A stretch of 64,000 bases of DNA from an uncultured Erythrobacter sp. (GTDB lineage: Bacteria > Pseudomonadota > Alphaproteobacteria > Sphingomonadales > Sphingomonadaceae): the NCBI RefSeq assembly GCF_947497915.1, contig NZ_CANMIJ010000001.1:349501-413500 (forward strand). Direction: 5' to 3'. Below the pieces are notes generated by a model, which had not been told where the DNA came from, ran no database searches, and saw only the letters and a list, made by a program, of their open reading frames with translations. A program made the position numbers and the translations under genes. Position 1 is the first letter of the stretch. The number at the start of each line of letters is the position of its first letter. Shown one piece after another: positions 55,594 through 63,906 of this stretch.

Positions 55594-56706
55594 ATGGACG
55601 GGCCTGCGCAATTCACGATCGACGAAGACGAGACAGGACGCATCAGGCTTTCTGTCGAGGGCCCGTTGCTGGTTTCCAGCGTAGGCCCGCTTGATCACGA
55701 TCTCGAAGAATTGGACGCCGACCTTGGCATAATTGACCTGTCCGGTGTCGATGCGATCGACACGATCGGCGCATGGGTCATGTGCCGCCTCGCCGCGCGG
55801 CACGAAGCAGAAATTACCGGTGCTGGCGAACGTGCAAAGAGGCTGCTCGACGCGGTTGAAGGCGCGGGTAATGATGGGGAGATGGACCCGCCGCGTGACC
55901 CGGTTTGGCTGCGCGTGCCAAAAGGCATGGGCGAGCTGGTGTTTGATATGCGCGCCGGTATCATCGGCGTGGTTGGGTTTCTGGGCCGCATACTGATCGG
56001 CCTAGGCCGCTTGATCCGCCGCCCCAGCACATTCCCGATGAAGGCGATGGTGCGCCAGATGGAGCTGGTCGGCGTGTCGGCTTTGCCTATTATCGGCCTG
56101 ATGAGTTTCCTTATCGGGATCGTAATCGCGCAGCAGGGCGCGGTGCAGCTCGAACAGTTTGGCGCAGAGGCTCTGACGGTGAACCTTGTCGGGCGCATCA
56201 CACTGCGCGAACTTGGCGTATTGATGACTGCAATTATGGTTGCAGGCCGATCAGGCAGCGCATTCGCCGCGCAGATCGGCACGATGAAGCTCACCGAAGA
56301 AGTCGACGCGATGCGGACGATCGGCATTTCTCCGGCAGAACGGCTGGTGATCCCGCGCATCCTTGCCTGCACATTTATGATGGTGCTGCTCGGTTTCTAT
56401 GCCTCCGTCGTCGCGATTGTCGGCGGCGCAGTGGTGGGGCAAGTCGCGCTTGGCATTCCGTTTTTCACCTTCCTTGAGCGGATTCAAGAAGTTGTGCCGA
56501 TTCACGATGTCTGGGTCGGTCTGATCAAAGCGCCGGTATTCGGCCTGATCATCGGTCTGGCGGGCTGTTATCACGGCATGCGTGTTGAGGGGAATTCTGA
56601 GCAAGTCGGCCTGCGCACAACCATGGCAGTCGTCTCTGCAATCTTTGCTGTCATCGTGCTCGACGCGTTTTTCGCCGTGTTCTTTACCGAGATCGGGTGG
56701 GGCTGA
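55594..56706 (+). CDS. mlaE: MlaE-type lipid transport permease with N-terminal STAS domain
   Basis: This 370-residue inner-membrane permease moves phospholipids between membranes. The N-terminal ~100 residues form a STAS-like domain (LGIIDLSGVDAIDTIGAWVMCRLAARHEAE), fused to an MlaE permease with about five membrane segments. The conserved motifs LVGVSALPIIGLMSFLIGIVIAQQGA and GRSGSAFAAQIGTMKLTEEVDAMRTIGI are visible. In E. coli the STAS domain is a separate protein, MlaB. ATG 55594 is chosen; the longer frame from 55423 overlaps valS upstream DNA. Confidence 0.92.
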   Translation: MDGPAQFTIDEDETGRIRLSVEGPLLVSSVGPLDHDLEELDADLGIIDLSGVDAIDTIGAWVMCRLAARHEAEITGAGERAKRLLDAVEGAGNDGEMDPPRDPVWLRVPKGMGELVFDMRAGIIGVVGFLGRILIGLGRLIRRPSTFPMKAMVRQMELVGVSALPIIGLMSFLIGIVIAQQGAVQLEQFGAEALTVNLVGRITLRELGVLMTAIMVAGRSGSAFAAQIGTMKLTEEVDAMRTIGISPAERLVIPRILACTFMMVLLGFYASVVAIVGGAVVGQVALGIPFFTFLERIQEVVPIHDVWVGLIKAPVFGLIIGLAGCYHGMRVEGNSEQVGLRTTMAVVSAIFAVIVLDAFFAVFFTEIGWG

Positions 56707-56709
56707 GCC

Positions 56710-57519
56710 ATGGATGATGAACTTCACGATCGTTACAGCGGAAAGCCGCCGATTGTCGTCGAAGGGCTGACCAATCGCTTCGGCGATTTTGCGGTGCATG
56801 ATGATCTTTCGATGGAGGTGCGCGAAGGCGAAATTCTGGGCGTGGTCGGCGGATCGGGCACCGGTAAATCGGTGCTGATGCGCTCCATCATTGGCTTGCA
56901 GACGCCCAGCGAGGGCAAAATTTCGGTTTTTGGCCGCACGATTACCGGCATTGATCCGGATCAGGATTTGGGTGTGCGGTGCCGCTGGGGCGTGATGTTT
57001 CAGGGCGGGGCCCTGTTTTCGACGCTGACCGTGGGCGAGAATGTCGAGGTTCCCCTCAAACAGTTCTATCCCGATATCGATGCGGGCCTGCGCCGCGAGA
57101 TTGCGCGGTATAAAGTGCTGCTATCGGGCCTGCCTGAGGATGCGATCAACAAATTTCCTTCCGAACTTTCTGGCGGTATGAAGAAACGCGCAGGCCTCGC
57201 CCGCGCGCTCGCGCTCGATCCGGAATTGCTGTTTTTGGACGAACCGACGGCTGGCCTCGACCCGATTGGCGCGGCGGCTTTCGACAGCCTGACCAAAGAG
57301 CTGAAAGAGACGCTGGGCCTGACAGTGTTCCTCATCACTCACGATCTCGATACGCTTTATGAGATTTGTGACCGTGTTGCGGTGCTGGCCGATAAGCAGG
57401 TTGTCGCCGTGGGCACGATCCCCGAACTGATCGAGACCGGGCATCCGTGGATTCAGGAATATTTCGGTGGGCCACGCGGCCGCGCTGCACATGCTGCGCA
57501 CGAGCGGTCAAATGGATAA
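56710..57519 (+). CDS. mlaF: MlaF-type ABC transporter ATP-binding protein
   Basis: This 269-residue ATPase powers the Mla lipid transporter. The ABC motifs are complete: Walker A GGSGTGKS (about 45), Q-loop FQGGALFSTLTV, signature LSGGMKKRAGLARAL, Walker B LLFLDEPTAGLD and the H-loop ITHDLDTLYEICD. The start lies 3 bases after the mlaE stop. Confidence 0.95.
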   Translation: MDDELHDRYSGKPPIVVEGLTNRFGDFAVHDDLSMEVREGEILGVVGGSGTGKSVLMRSIIGLQTPSEGKISVFGRTITGIDPDQDLGVRCRWGVMFQGGALFSTLTVGENVEVPLKQFYPDIDAGLRREIARYKVLLSGLPEDAINKFPSELSGGMKKRAGLARALALDPELLFLDEPTAGLDPIGAAAFDSLTKELKETLGLTVFLITHDLDTLYEICDRVAVLADKQVVAVGTIPELIETGHPWIQEYFGGPRGRAAHAAHERSNG

Positions 57520-57574
57520 AGCCCGCAACAAGGCAATAGACACGAATGCCCAAGGGCGTTCATAGGGAAGCGAC

Positions 57575-58522
57575 ATGGAAACAAGAGCTAACCATCTCTG
57601 GGTCGGTGCGGTCACGCTCCTTTTGCTATTGGGCCTTGCGGCGGCAATCGTCTGGATCGCGCGTCTGGGGCAGGGGCAGCAGAACGAATACGACATCTTT
57701 TATGCGCAGTCGGTGTCCGGTCTCGCGAATGGCAGTCAGGTTGCCTATGCGGGCGTGCCCGTGGGCCAAGTGGTCGATATTTCGCTTTCCGAAGAAGACC
57801 CCGAATTCGTTCGTGTCCGCGTGAAAGTGAAAGAGGATGTGCCGATTTTGATCGGGACAACCGCTACCATTCAGGCGAGCTTTACTGGCGTTTCGACCAT
57901 CCTTCTAGACGGGGCACGTGGCGGCGCGCCTGCTATCACTTGCGAAACAACGGCTTGCCCAGAGGGCGCGCCAGTCATTCCGCCCAAAGATGGCGGTATC
58001 AACGCTTTGCTCAACAACGCACCGCTTCTGCTCGAACGGCTGGCGACGCTTACCGAGAACCTCAATCTGCTGCTCGGCCCGGACAATCAGGAACAGCTTG
58101 CAGGCATCCTGCGCAATTCCAACGAATTGACCGAGCAACTCGCGCGCACCGCGCCGCAGCTTGAAGGGACATTCTCCGAACTGCAATTTGCTCTGAAAGA
58201 AGCGGGTGAGGCGCTGGACGCGTTTGAGAAAGCGACCGCGACCACAGATGAATTGCTCAATAGGGAAGGCCCTGCGCTGGCAGAGGAGCTGCGCGGCACG
58301 TTGAAATCGGCAAATTCAGCGGCAGCTTCTTTGGCGGCTACGCTGGAAGATACGCGGCCTGCTGCGCGGCAATTGCGCGAAACGACTTTGCCGACGGCAG
58401 AGGCGACGTTGCAGGATCTCCGCGTGACCAGCCGCGCGCTGCGCACGCTGACCGAAAAACTCGACAATCAAGGCGTCGGTGCGCTGGTACAAGGCCAGTC
58501 GCTGCCTGACTATGAGCCATAA
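57575..58522 (+). CDS. mlaD: MlaD-type MCE domain substrate-binding protein
   Basis: This 315-residue protein has an N-terminal membrane anchor (about 9-30) and an MCE domain (about 40-120: SVSGLANGSQVAYAGVPVGQVVDISL; ATIQASFTGVSTILLDGARGG). A long C-terminal helical region follows. It binds lipids in the periplasm and forms the hexameric ring of the Mla complex. AGGGAAG precedes the start. It is followed by the lipoprotein component. Confidence 0.92.
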   Translation: METRANHLWVGAVTLLLLLGLAAAIVWIARLGQGQQNEYDIFYAQSVSGLANGSQVAYAGVPVGQVVDISLSEEDPEFVRVRVKVKEDVPILIGTTATIQASFTGVSTILLDGARGGAPAITCETTACPEGAPVIPPKDGGINALLNNAPLLLERLATLTENLNLLLGPDNQEQLAGILRNSNELTEQLARTAPQLEGTFSELQFALKEAGEALDAFEKATATTDELLNREGPALAEELRGTLKSANSAAASLAATLEDTRPAARQLRETTLPTAEATLQDLRVTSRALRTLTEKLDNQGVGALVQGQSLPDYEP

Positions 58523-58532
58523 GGATATGCGC

Positions 58533-59150
58533 ATGTTGAACCGCATCACATTTGCCCCGTTTCGCGCTGGCATATTGGGCGCAGCGGCGCTGGCTCTTTC
58601 GGGCTGTGTCAGCTTTGAAGCTGAGCTTCCGACCAGCCTTTTGACGCTGAGTTCCACCGCGAGTGCGCCCGCAGGATCGGGCGCGCAGGCGGGCGGCGAG
58701 GGCGGCAGCGCTGCCATCGCTGTACTGACCCCGGAAACCCCGGCCAAATTGGACGTGGTGCGCGTGCCTGTCACCGTCAGCGCAACCGAGATCGCCTATC
58801 TGCAGGACGCAGTGTGGGTGGAAAAGCCAGCGCGGCTATTCCGCCGTTTGCTGGGCGAAACACTGCGCACACGCAGCCCCGCTTTGATCGTAGACAGCGA
58901 TGACACGCCGACGCTCGCGGGCAAAACGGTTCGCGGGACGTTGCTCGATATGGGATACGACGCGAGCAGTTCATCGGTCATCATCCGCTATGAAGCAATT
59001 GTTGCCGATGCCGATGGCAAAGCGACCTCGCGCCGCTTCGAAGCAAGCGAAAGCGGTGTCTTGCCGGAGGCTGGCTCGGTCGGGCCGGCGTTAAACCGTG
59101 TGGCCAACAGCGTCGCTGTCGAAGTGGCCGATTGGGTTGTTGCCGGTTAA
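58533..59150 (+). CDS. ABC-type transport auxiliary lipoprotein
   Basis: This 205-residue lipoprotein has a lipobox LALSGC at about residue 23 and the YKL-type core (AYLQDAVWVEKPARLFRRLLGETLRTR; SSSVIIRYEAIVADADGKATSRRFEASE) seen in DUF330/PqiC-like auxiliary proteins of MCE transporters. It is likely the outer-membrane-facing partner of the Mla system. ATG 58533 has AAGGA 7 bases upstream; earlier ATGs at 58512 and 58527 are possible. Confidence 0.83.
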   Translation: MLNRITFAPFRAGILGAAALALSGCVSFEAELPTSLLTLSSTASAPAGSGAQAGGEGGSAAIAVLTPETPAKLDVVRVPVTVSATEIAYLQDAVWVEKPARLFRRLLGETLRTRSPALIVDSDDTPTLAGKTVRGTLLDMGYDASSSSVIIRYEAIVADADGKATSRRFEASESGVLPEAGSVGPALNRVANSVAVEVADWVVAG

Positions 59151-59848
59151 TCTCGGCTGGCCCGGATAAATTCCCAAGCTTTGAGAAAATCACTCTGGCG
59201 TTTTGCGCGGCGATCCTCTGCTTCGAGATCGCGGCCCCATAAATCCGCCTGCCATTCTTCTTCAAGACTGGCCGCGCGCCACAAGCTGACCGCATCAGCT
59301 TCGGTCTCAGCATCAAGCGTGGAAAGCGCGATGATGAGGGATGCCGACAGCGAAGTTATGCTTTCCAATGCGGCAAGTTCAAAACTTGTGAGCGCCATCA
59401 GCCGCGCGTGCAATTTCGCCAGCGCCTCTTCGGATTGCGGTTTATGAATGATGCCCGATACGCGCACCATTCGGACGCCTTCGCGTGCTTCGAAATTCTC
59501 GGTAAGCGGCTCCCACACTTCCTGCTGCTTCGCATACAGATGCTCATCCGGATCGGCGCGGTATAGCAGCGTATCGGTGTCACCGAATGCGCCGATCTTC
59601 TGCGCTTGCGCGGGCATATCCGCGCTCACCACATCAATCGCATAGTCGGCCATATCGCGCAGGACGAACTGCGTCGGATCAAGCTTTTCGCCCTGAATAT
59701 CCCATTCCGCGGCAAGCTTCTTGGCGAGCGCCTCGCTCGGCACAATCTGTCCCGATCCTTTGACCGTTTTCAGGCCGCGCCCATCAAGTGTGACTTGCCA
59801 GCCGCCTTCTGCCTGCTGCATGGCGACTGCGTCGTAAAACCGCTTCAC
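59147..59848 (-). CDS. ATP12 family F1-ATPase assembly chaperone
   Basis: This 233-residue protein matches the ATP12 family, whose mitochondrial members guard the F1 alpha subunit during assembly. Conserved elements include MKRFYDAVAMQQAEGGWQVTLDGRGLKT, AAEWDIQGEKLDPTQFVLRDMADYAID and EALAKLHARLMALTSFELAALESIT. It is the last gene of a five-gene overlapping run. The start overlaps the preceding stop by four bases. It is convergent with the Mla lipoprotein gene; the two coding ends overlap by 4 bases. Confidence 0.9.
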   Translation of the reverse strand: MKRFYDAVAMQQAEGGWQVTLDGRGLKTVKGSGQIVPSEALAKKLAAEWDIQGEKLDPTQFVLRDMADYAIDVVSADMPAQAQKIGAFGDTDTLLYRADPDEHLYAKQQEVWEPLTENFEAREGVRMVRVSGIIHKPQSEEALAKLHARLMALTSFELAALESITSLSASLIIALSTLDAETEADAVSLWRAASLEEEWQADLWGRDLEAEDRRAKRQSDFLKAWEFIRASRD

Positions 59849-60096
59849 TGGGTGTCTTCTCCGCCTAACGGTTGGCTATCGGATTTCCATCGCCGCGCCA
59901 GCGCGCGCGGGCCAAAGTAAAAGGCGAGCATTCCGCCCACGGCCAAGGCCACGCCCAGCGCGTATGGCGCATCGACGATATTGCGAGCAATCGCGAGGCC
60001 CAGCATCAACGCGCCAATCGATCCGACGCGCAGCGCGTTCATGATCATATACCGTTTCTTGGCGAGGCTATCGTCCATCGGTGCGGGGGCGCTCAT
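59845..60096 (-). CDS. Small two-TM membrane protein
   Basis: This 83-residue protein has two predicted membrane helices (about 25-45 and 47-65). The position next to an ATP12 gene could hint at ATP-synthase biogenesis, but no family was recognised and no function is assigned. Both ends overlap neighbours by four bases (ATGA), so it is part of the crcB-rluC-gph-ATP12 run. Confidence 0.7.
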   Translation of the reverse strand: MSAPAPMDDSLAKKRYMIMNALRVGSIGALMLGLAIARNIVDAPYALGVALAVGGMLAFYFGPRALARRWKSDSQPLGGEDTQ

Positions 60097-60755
60097 GCAT
60101 GTTGCTCCAACGCGGCGTGCAATTCGTCCATCGTCCCTGCGACCAGTTCAGCGCCTGTGGCGAGCAATTCCTCCGGCGGATGGTATCCCCATGCAACGCC
60201 AATCGCGCGAACGCCCGCCGCGCGGCCCATTTCCATATCGAAACTGGTGTCGCCGATCATCACAGCCTCAGATGGCTGTGCGCCTGCTTCGAAAAGGGCG
60301 GCTTCCAGCATGGCAGGGTGCGGTTTTGATGGGTGACGGTCAGCCGTCTGCAGCGAGACGAACGTATCGGTCAGGCCGTGCGCGGCGAGCACAGATTGTA
60401 GCCCGCGATCCGATTTTCCGGTCGCGACAGCCAGCGTCCAGCCTGCGGCCTGAAGAGCGGTGAGAAGTTCCGGAATGCCGTCATACAGCGGCTCATTCAG
60501 CAAACCTTCCTGACGGCGCGCGAAATAGGCTGCTTTGTAGAGCTCCACAATCTCGCGCGATTTTGCATCGTCCAGATCGGGCGCAAGGTGGCGGATCGCG
60601 ACAGACAGGCTGAGGCCGACAATCCGGCGCACATCATTGGCATCGGGAGGTGACAGCCGCGCTTTTTCAAACGCTTGCACCATGGTTTGGCAGATATCCG
60701 CCTGCCCGTCGACCAGCGTGCCGTCACAATCGAAAACCGCCAGTTTCATGGTCAT
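60093..60755 (-). CDS. gph: HAD-family hydrolase, phosphoglycolate phosphatase-like
   Basis: This 220-residue HAD hydrolase has motif I LAVFDCDGTLVDGQ (nucleophile Asp9), motif II in VATGKSDRG and motif III/IV in PSEAVMIGDTSFDMEMGRAAG. The small cap domain is helical. Substrate is probably 2-phosphoglycolate, but the HAD family is broad. ATG 60755 overlaps the rluC stop by four bases; a second ATG lies at 60749. Confidence 0.85.
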   Translation of the reverse strand: MTMKLAVFDCDGTLVDGQADICQTMVQAFEKARLSPPDANDVRRIVGLSLSVAIRHLAPDLDDAKSREIVELYKAAYFARRQEGLLNEPLYDGIPELLTALQAAGWTLAVATGKSDRGLQSVLAAHGLTDTFVSLQTADRHPSKPHPAMLEAALFEAGAQPSEAVMIGDTSFDMEMGRAAGVRAIGVAWGYHPPEELLATGAELVAGTMDELHAALEQHA

Positions 60756-61990
60756 TTTTTGATCCGGCGATCAGGCCGCGGCTTGCCTTTGCTGCCCTTA
60801 CCCTTGGCTTTAGCGATCGCTTTCTTCTTTTTCTGCGTGGTTACGGCCGATGTGGTGCGCGATTTACGCTCACCGCGCCGATCCTTGCGATATTGCTTGG
60901 CAAAGCGGCGCGCGGCCTGCTTTTTCTCCGCAGGCGTACGCTCTGGCGCTTCGTCGCGCACGGGGGAGGCATCGGACAGGCTCTCGTCAAAACCGAGAGC
61001 TTCCATGCTCGCGGCAAAGTGTTCGGGCAGCTCTGCTGTCACATCCAGCTTACCGCCGCCGGTCGCGCCGCCAGCGGCGTCGTTGTTCGGCTGCGAGATT
61101 ATCAGGCGGCGTGCGTGCAAGTGCATTTTGCGGCTGATCGCGCCGGTTAGAAAGGCGTCCTGCCCGCCATATTTGCCGTCACCAACAATCGGGTGGCCGA
61201 TAGCGGCCATGTGCACGCGCAATTGGTGTGTCCGGCCCGTTAGAGGCTCCAACTCCACCCAAGCGGCGCGCATTCCGGCACGCTCCACCACACGGTACCG
61301 CGTTTTTGCCATCGCGCCGTTTTCTTCGTCGACATGCATTTTTTCGCCGCCGGTTCCCGGCTGCTTGGCGAGCGGCGCGTCGATTGTGCCTTCGCGCACT
61401 TCGGGAACGCCAACGATCAGCGCCCAATACATTTTGCGCGCGCTGCGGCCGGCGAAGCGGCGTGAGAATGCTGCTGCGCTGCCAGGAGTGCGCGCGACCA
61501 GCAAAACGCCGGATGTGTCTTTATCAAGCCGGTGGACGAGCCGCGGGCGGGGCGTGTCTTCGTCCGTCACAAATGCATCGAGCAAGCCGTCAACGTGCTT
61601 CGTCGTCTTGCTGCCGCCCTGTGTCGCAAGGCCGGGGGGTTTGTTGAACACAATCGCGCTCGGTGTCTCACGGATCACCATGGCTTTGGCCTGCGCCACT
61701 TCTTCTTCGGTTAGCTCGCGTTTGGGCTTGGGCGCTTTATGTTTGGCTTCGCCGCCCGGCGGCACGCGCAATGTCTGACCCGCTTCCAACCGGTCTTCCG
61801 GTTTAGCGCGTTTGCCATCCACGCGGACTTGGCCCGTGCGCGCCCATTTGGACACGGTAGCGAAGCCGATTTGCGGAAGGTTGCGTTTGAACCAGCGATC
61901 CAGACGGATGCCGTCATCATCGTCCGTCACGGTAAATTGGCGGACCTGCTGACTGGCGCCTGTTGTGTTTGTGTCTGGGCCGCTCATCAT
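60752..61990 (-). CDS. rluC: RluC-type 23S rRNA pseudouridine synthase
   Basis: This 412-residue enzyme isomerises uridines in 23S rRNA. An S4-like domain (IRLDRWFKRNLPQIGFATVSKWARTGQVRVDGKR) is followed by the RluA-family catalytic motif VHRLDKDTSGVLLVARTPG with the catalytic Asp. The C-terminus carries a basic tail (KKAIAKAKGKGSKGKPRPDRRIKK). The start at ATG 61990 overlaps the crcB stop by four bases. It is a second RluA-family gene in the window (see rluD). Confidence 0.9.
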   Translation of the reverse strand: MMSGPDTNTTGASQQVRQFTVTDDDDGIRLDRWFKRNLPQIGFATVSKWARTGQVRVDGKRAKPEDRLEAGQTLRVPPGGEAKHKAPKPKRELTEEEVAQAKAMVIRETPSAIVFNKPPGLATQGGSKTTKHVDGLLDAFVTDEDTPRPRLVHRLDKDTSGVLLVARTPGSAAAFSRRFAGRSARKMYWALIVGVPEVREGTIDAPLAKQPGTGGEKMHVDEENGAMAKTRYRVVERAGMRAAWVELEPLTGRTHQLRVHMAAIGHPIVGDGKYGGQDAFLTGAISRKMHLHARRLIISQPNNDAAGGATGGGKLDVTAELPEHFAASMEALGFDESLSDASPVRDEAPERTPAEKKQAARRFAKQYRKDRRGERKSRTTSAVTTQKKKKAIAKAKGKGSKGKPRPDRRIKK

Positions 61991-62391
61991 GCGTCTTTCA
62001 TTAGGGTAAGGCCGCAATAAAGCGCCGCGACCCCGGCGATCACCGATGCGGCGATAAAGAATGCGGCCATGCCGATGGCGCCGCGCTGGATCATCAATAC
62101 GATTTCGAAGCTGAACGCGCTAAATGTGGTGAACCCGCCCAGCATGCCGACCGCGAACAGCAGCCTTTGTGTTTCCGTGCCGCCATCCTGAGATGCGAAC
62201 CAGCCGAATAACAGGCCCATGGCGAGGCTGCCCAAGGTGTTGATGCCAAGGATCGCCCAAGGATAGCTGTTTGCGCCCATCATAGATGTTATCGCCTGAC
62301 CCATGAAATAGCGCGCCACAGAACCTGTCGCACCGCCAAGTGCGACATAGAGGGCTGCTGCCAATGGAGAGAGGGCCGGGACGGTCATCAT
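61987..62391 (-). CDS. crcB: Fluoride exporter CrcB/Fluc
   Basis: This 134-residue channel protein exports fluoride. Four membrane segments are visible, together with the family motifs GGATGSVARYFMGQ (near residue 20) and GFCGGFTTFSAFSFE-like GGFTTFSAFSFEIVLM. ATG 62391 is chosen because AAGGG lies just upstream; the frame open to 62520 has no support. No fluoride riboswitch was recognised upstream. It is the first gene of a five-gene overlapping run. Confidence 0.92.
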   Translation of the reverse strand: MMTVPALSPLAAALYVALGGATGSVARYFMGQAITSMMGANSYPWAILGINTLGSLAMGLLFGWFASQDGGTETQRLLFAVGMLGGFTTFSAFSFEIVLMIQRGAIGMAAFFIAASVIAGVAALYCGLTLMKDA

Positions 62392-62625
62392 GCTGCCCTT
62401 AGCGGCGCGCGGCCTGCCTGCATAGCGCCGCCGATGATTTGCAGTTCGATTTGAGGCACTGAATACCTTGCCATTTTTACCGTGCGGCGTTATGTGGGCG
62501 ACAGTTTCAGCGCGCTCCAAGCCTTAAATGGCGGGAAACGCGCCGTTTTTAGCGTCAAATTTACGCGTCTGTTCCGCGATTCGTTTGCGGGCTTTCGTGC
62601 TTTTGGAATGAGGTAATAGTCGTTT

Positions 62626-62832
62626 ATGCAAATCATGGTCCGCGATAACAATGTCGATCAGGCCCTCCGCGCGCTTAAGAAAAAGCTGCAGCGTGAAGGT
62701 GTTTATCGCGAAATGAAGCTGCGTCGCCACTATGAAAAGCCAAGCGAAAAGCGCGCCCGTGAAAAGGCCGCTGCTGTTCGCCGCGCTCGCAAGCTTGAGC
62801 GTAAGCGTATGGAGCGTGACGGCATCAAGTAA
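62626..62832 (+). CDS. rpsU: 30S ribosomal protein S21
   Basis: This 68-residue very basic protein begins [46 protein letters not shown], the standard S21 sequence. It is a component of the small ribosomal subunit that takes part in translation initiation. A terminator follows. Confidence 0.97.
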   Translation: MQIMVRDNNVDQALRALKKKLQREGVYREMKLRRHYEKPSEKRAREKAAAVRRARKLERKRMERDGIK

Positions 62833-62884
62833 TGCTGTCGTTTGGGCGTTTCCACGCTTGAACGCTCACGACGGATAAGCCATT

Positions 62885-62912
62885 AGGGCGCGGTATTATT
62901 CCGCGCCCTTTT
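62885..62912 (+). terminator. Terminator after rpsU
   Basis: AGGGCGCGG (62885-62893) pairs perfectly with CCGCGCCCT (62901-62909) around a 7-base AT loop, followed by TTT. It separates rpsU from the FKBP gene. Confidence 0.78.
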
Positions 62913-62971
62913 GCTATCTGGATTCCGGCACAGGGATTCTGCGAAAGCGCGCATCCGATCAGGGAATTGAA

Positions 62972-63556
62972 ATGACCGAAGTTACCCGTGTTCCTATCAA
63001 GCCTGTCGAGCAAGGCTCGCTTACCAAATTGTGGTTGGGCGTGGTGGTTGCCATTTTGCTTGGCGCCGGCCTTGCATGGGCTGCTATTCCGGCTGGCCCG
63101 CGCGGTCTTGAAATTGAAACGCTTACCGCCGGCGAAGGCGATATGCCGCAGGTCGGCGATGTTGCGTTTGTGAAATATGTCGGCAAGCTGGGCGCAACCG
63201 GCGAAGTGTTCGATGAATCGCAGGACATTCCGCTGCCAGTTCAGGGGCTCTTCCCCGAAGGGACACCGTTTCCGATTGAAGAAGGCGCGACCATCGACGG
63301 GTTCTTCAACGCGTTGCAGCAAATGCAAAAAGGCGGCAAATACGAAGTCTTCATTCCATCGGATCAGGCCTATGGCTCAGAAGTGCCCCCAGGCGCGCCG
63401 ATCCCGGCGGATGCGGATTTGATTTTCGAAATTGAACTCGTGGACTTCATGACGAAGGATACGTTCGACCGTAACCTGCAAATTCTGCAGCAATCGATGC
63501 AGCAGCAAGGCCCAGGCGGGCCAGGTGGCCCAGTTGGACCGCCTCCGGGTCAGTAA
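62972..63556 (+). CDS. FKBP-type peptidyl-prolyl isomerase, membrane-anchored
   Basis: This 194-residue foldase has an N-terminal membrane segment (about 20-42) and an FKBP domain (about 58-165), with GDVAFVKYVGKLGATGEVFDESQ, FFNALQQMQKGGKYEVFIPSDQAYGSEVPPGAPIPADADLIFEIELVDF. It should fold proteins in the periplasm. The C-terminus ends in a Gly/Pro/Gln-rich tail. It lies upstream of gatC, with which it may share a transcript. Confidence 0.9.
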   Translation: MTEVTRVPIKPVEQGSLTKLWLGVVVAILLGAGLAWAAIPAGPRGLEIETLTAGEGDMPQVGDVAFVKYVGKLGATGEVFDESQDIPLPVQGLFPEGTPFPIEEGATIDGFFNALQQMQKGGKYEVFIPSDQAYGSEVPPGAPIPADADLIFEIELVDFMTKDTFDRNLQILQQSMQQQGPGGPGGPVGPPPGQ

Positions 63557-63588
63557 TAAGGCCGCACTCTTTCCAAGGGTAAGATGAT

Positions 63589-63891
63589 ATGTCGGTAGAC
63601 AAACAAACCGTCGCCAAAATCGCGAGCCTCGCTCGTATCAAAATGGGCGACGAACAGCTTGAAACCATGGTTCCAGAACTCAACAACATCCTCGAATGGG
63701 TGGAGCAGTTGGGCGAAGTGAATGTCGACGGCGTGGAGCCGATGAGCGCGGTGATCCCGAATGATCTGCGCCTGCGCGACGATGTAATTGACGCTGATCC
63801 GAAAACTGCCGGTGGGCGCCGCGACGATGTGCTCGCCAATGCACCCGCAGCCGAACACGGATTTTTCGGCGTGCCCAAAGTGATCGAATAA
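63589..63891 (+). CDS. gatC: Glutamyl-tRNA(Gln) amidotransferase subunit C
   Basis: This 100-residue subunit stabilises the GatCAB complex that amidates Glu-tRNA-Gln and Asp-tRNA-Asn. The conserved pattern [50 protein letters not shown] is complete, with [10 protein letters not shown] near the end. gatA follows 15 bases later. Confidence 0.96.
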   Translation: MSVDKQTVAKIASLARIKMGDEQLETMVPELNNILEWVEQLGEVNVDGVEPMSAVIPNDLRLRDDVIDADPKTAGGRRDDVLANAPAAEHGFFGVPKVIE

Positions 63892-63906
63892 GGTTGATTG
63901 AACACT

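Noticed and set aside
62392..62520. Longer CrcB N-terminus from 62520
   Set aside because: The extra 43 residues are polar and unlike CrcB; AAGGG lies just before ATG 62391.
62392..62625. Possible fluoride riboswitch upstream of crcB
   Set aside because: The conserved GGNGAUGG and CUGAU elements were not found in the sequence upstream of ATG 62391.
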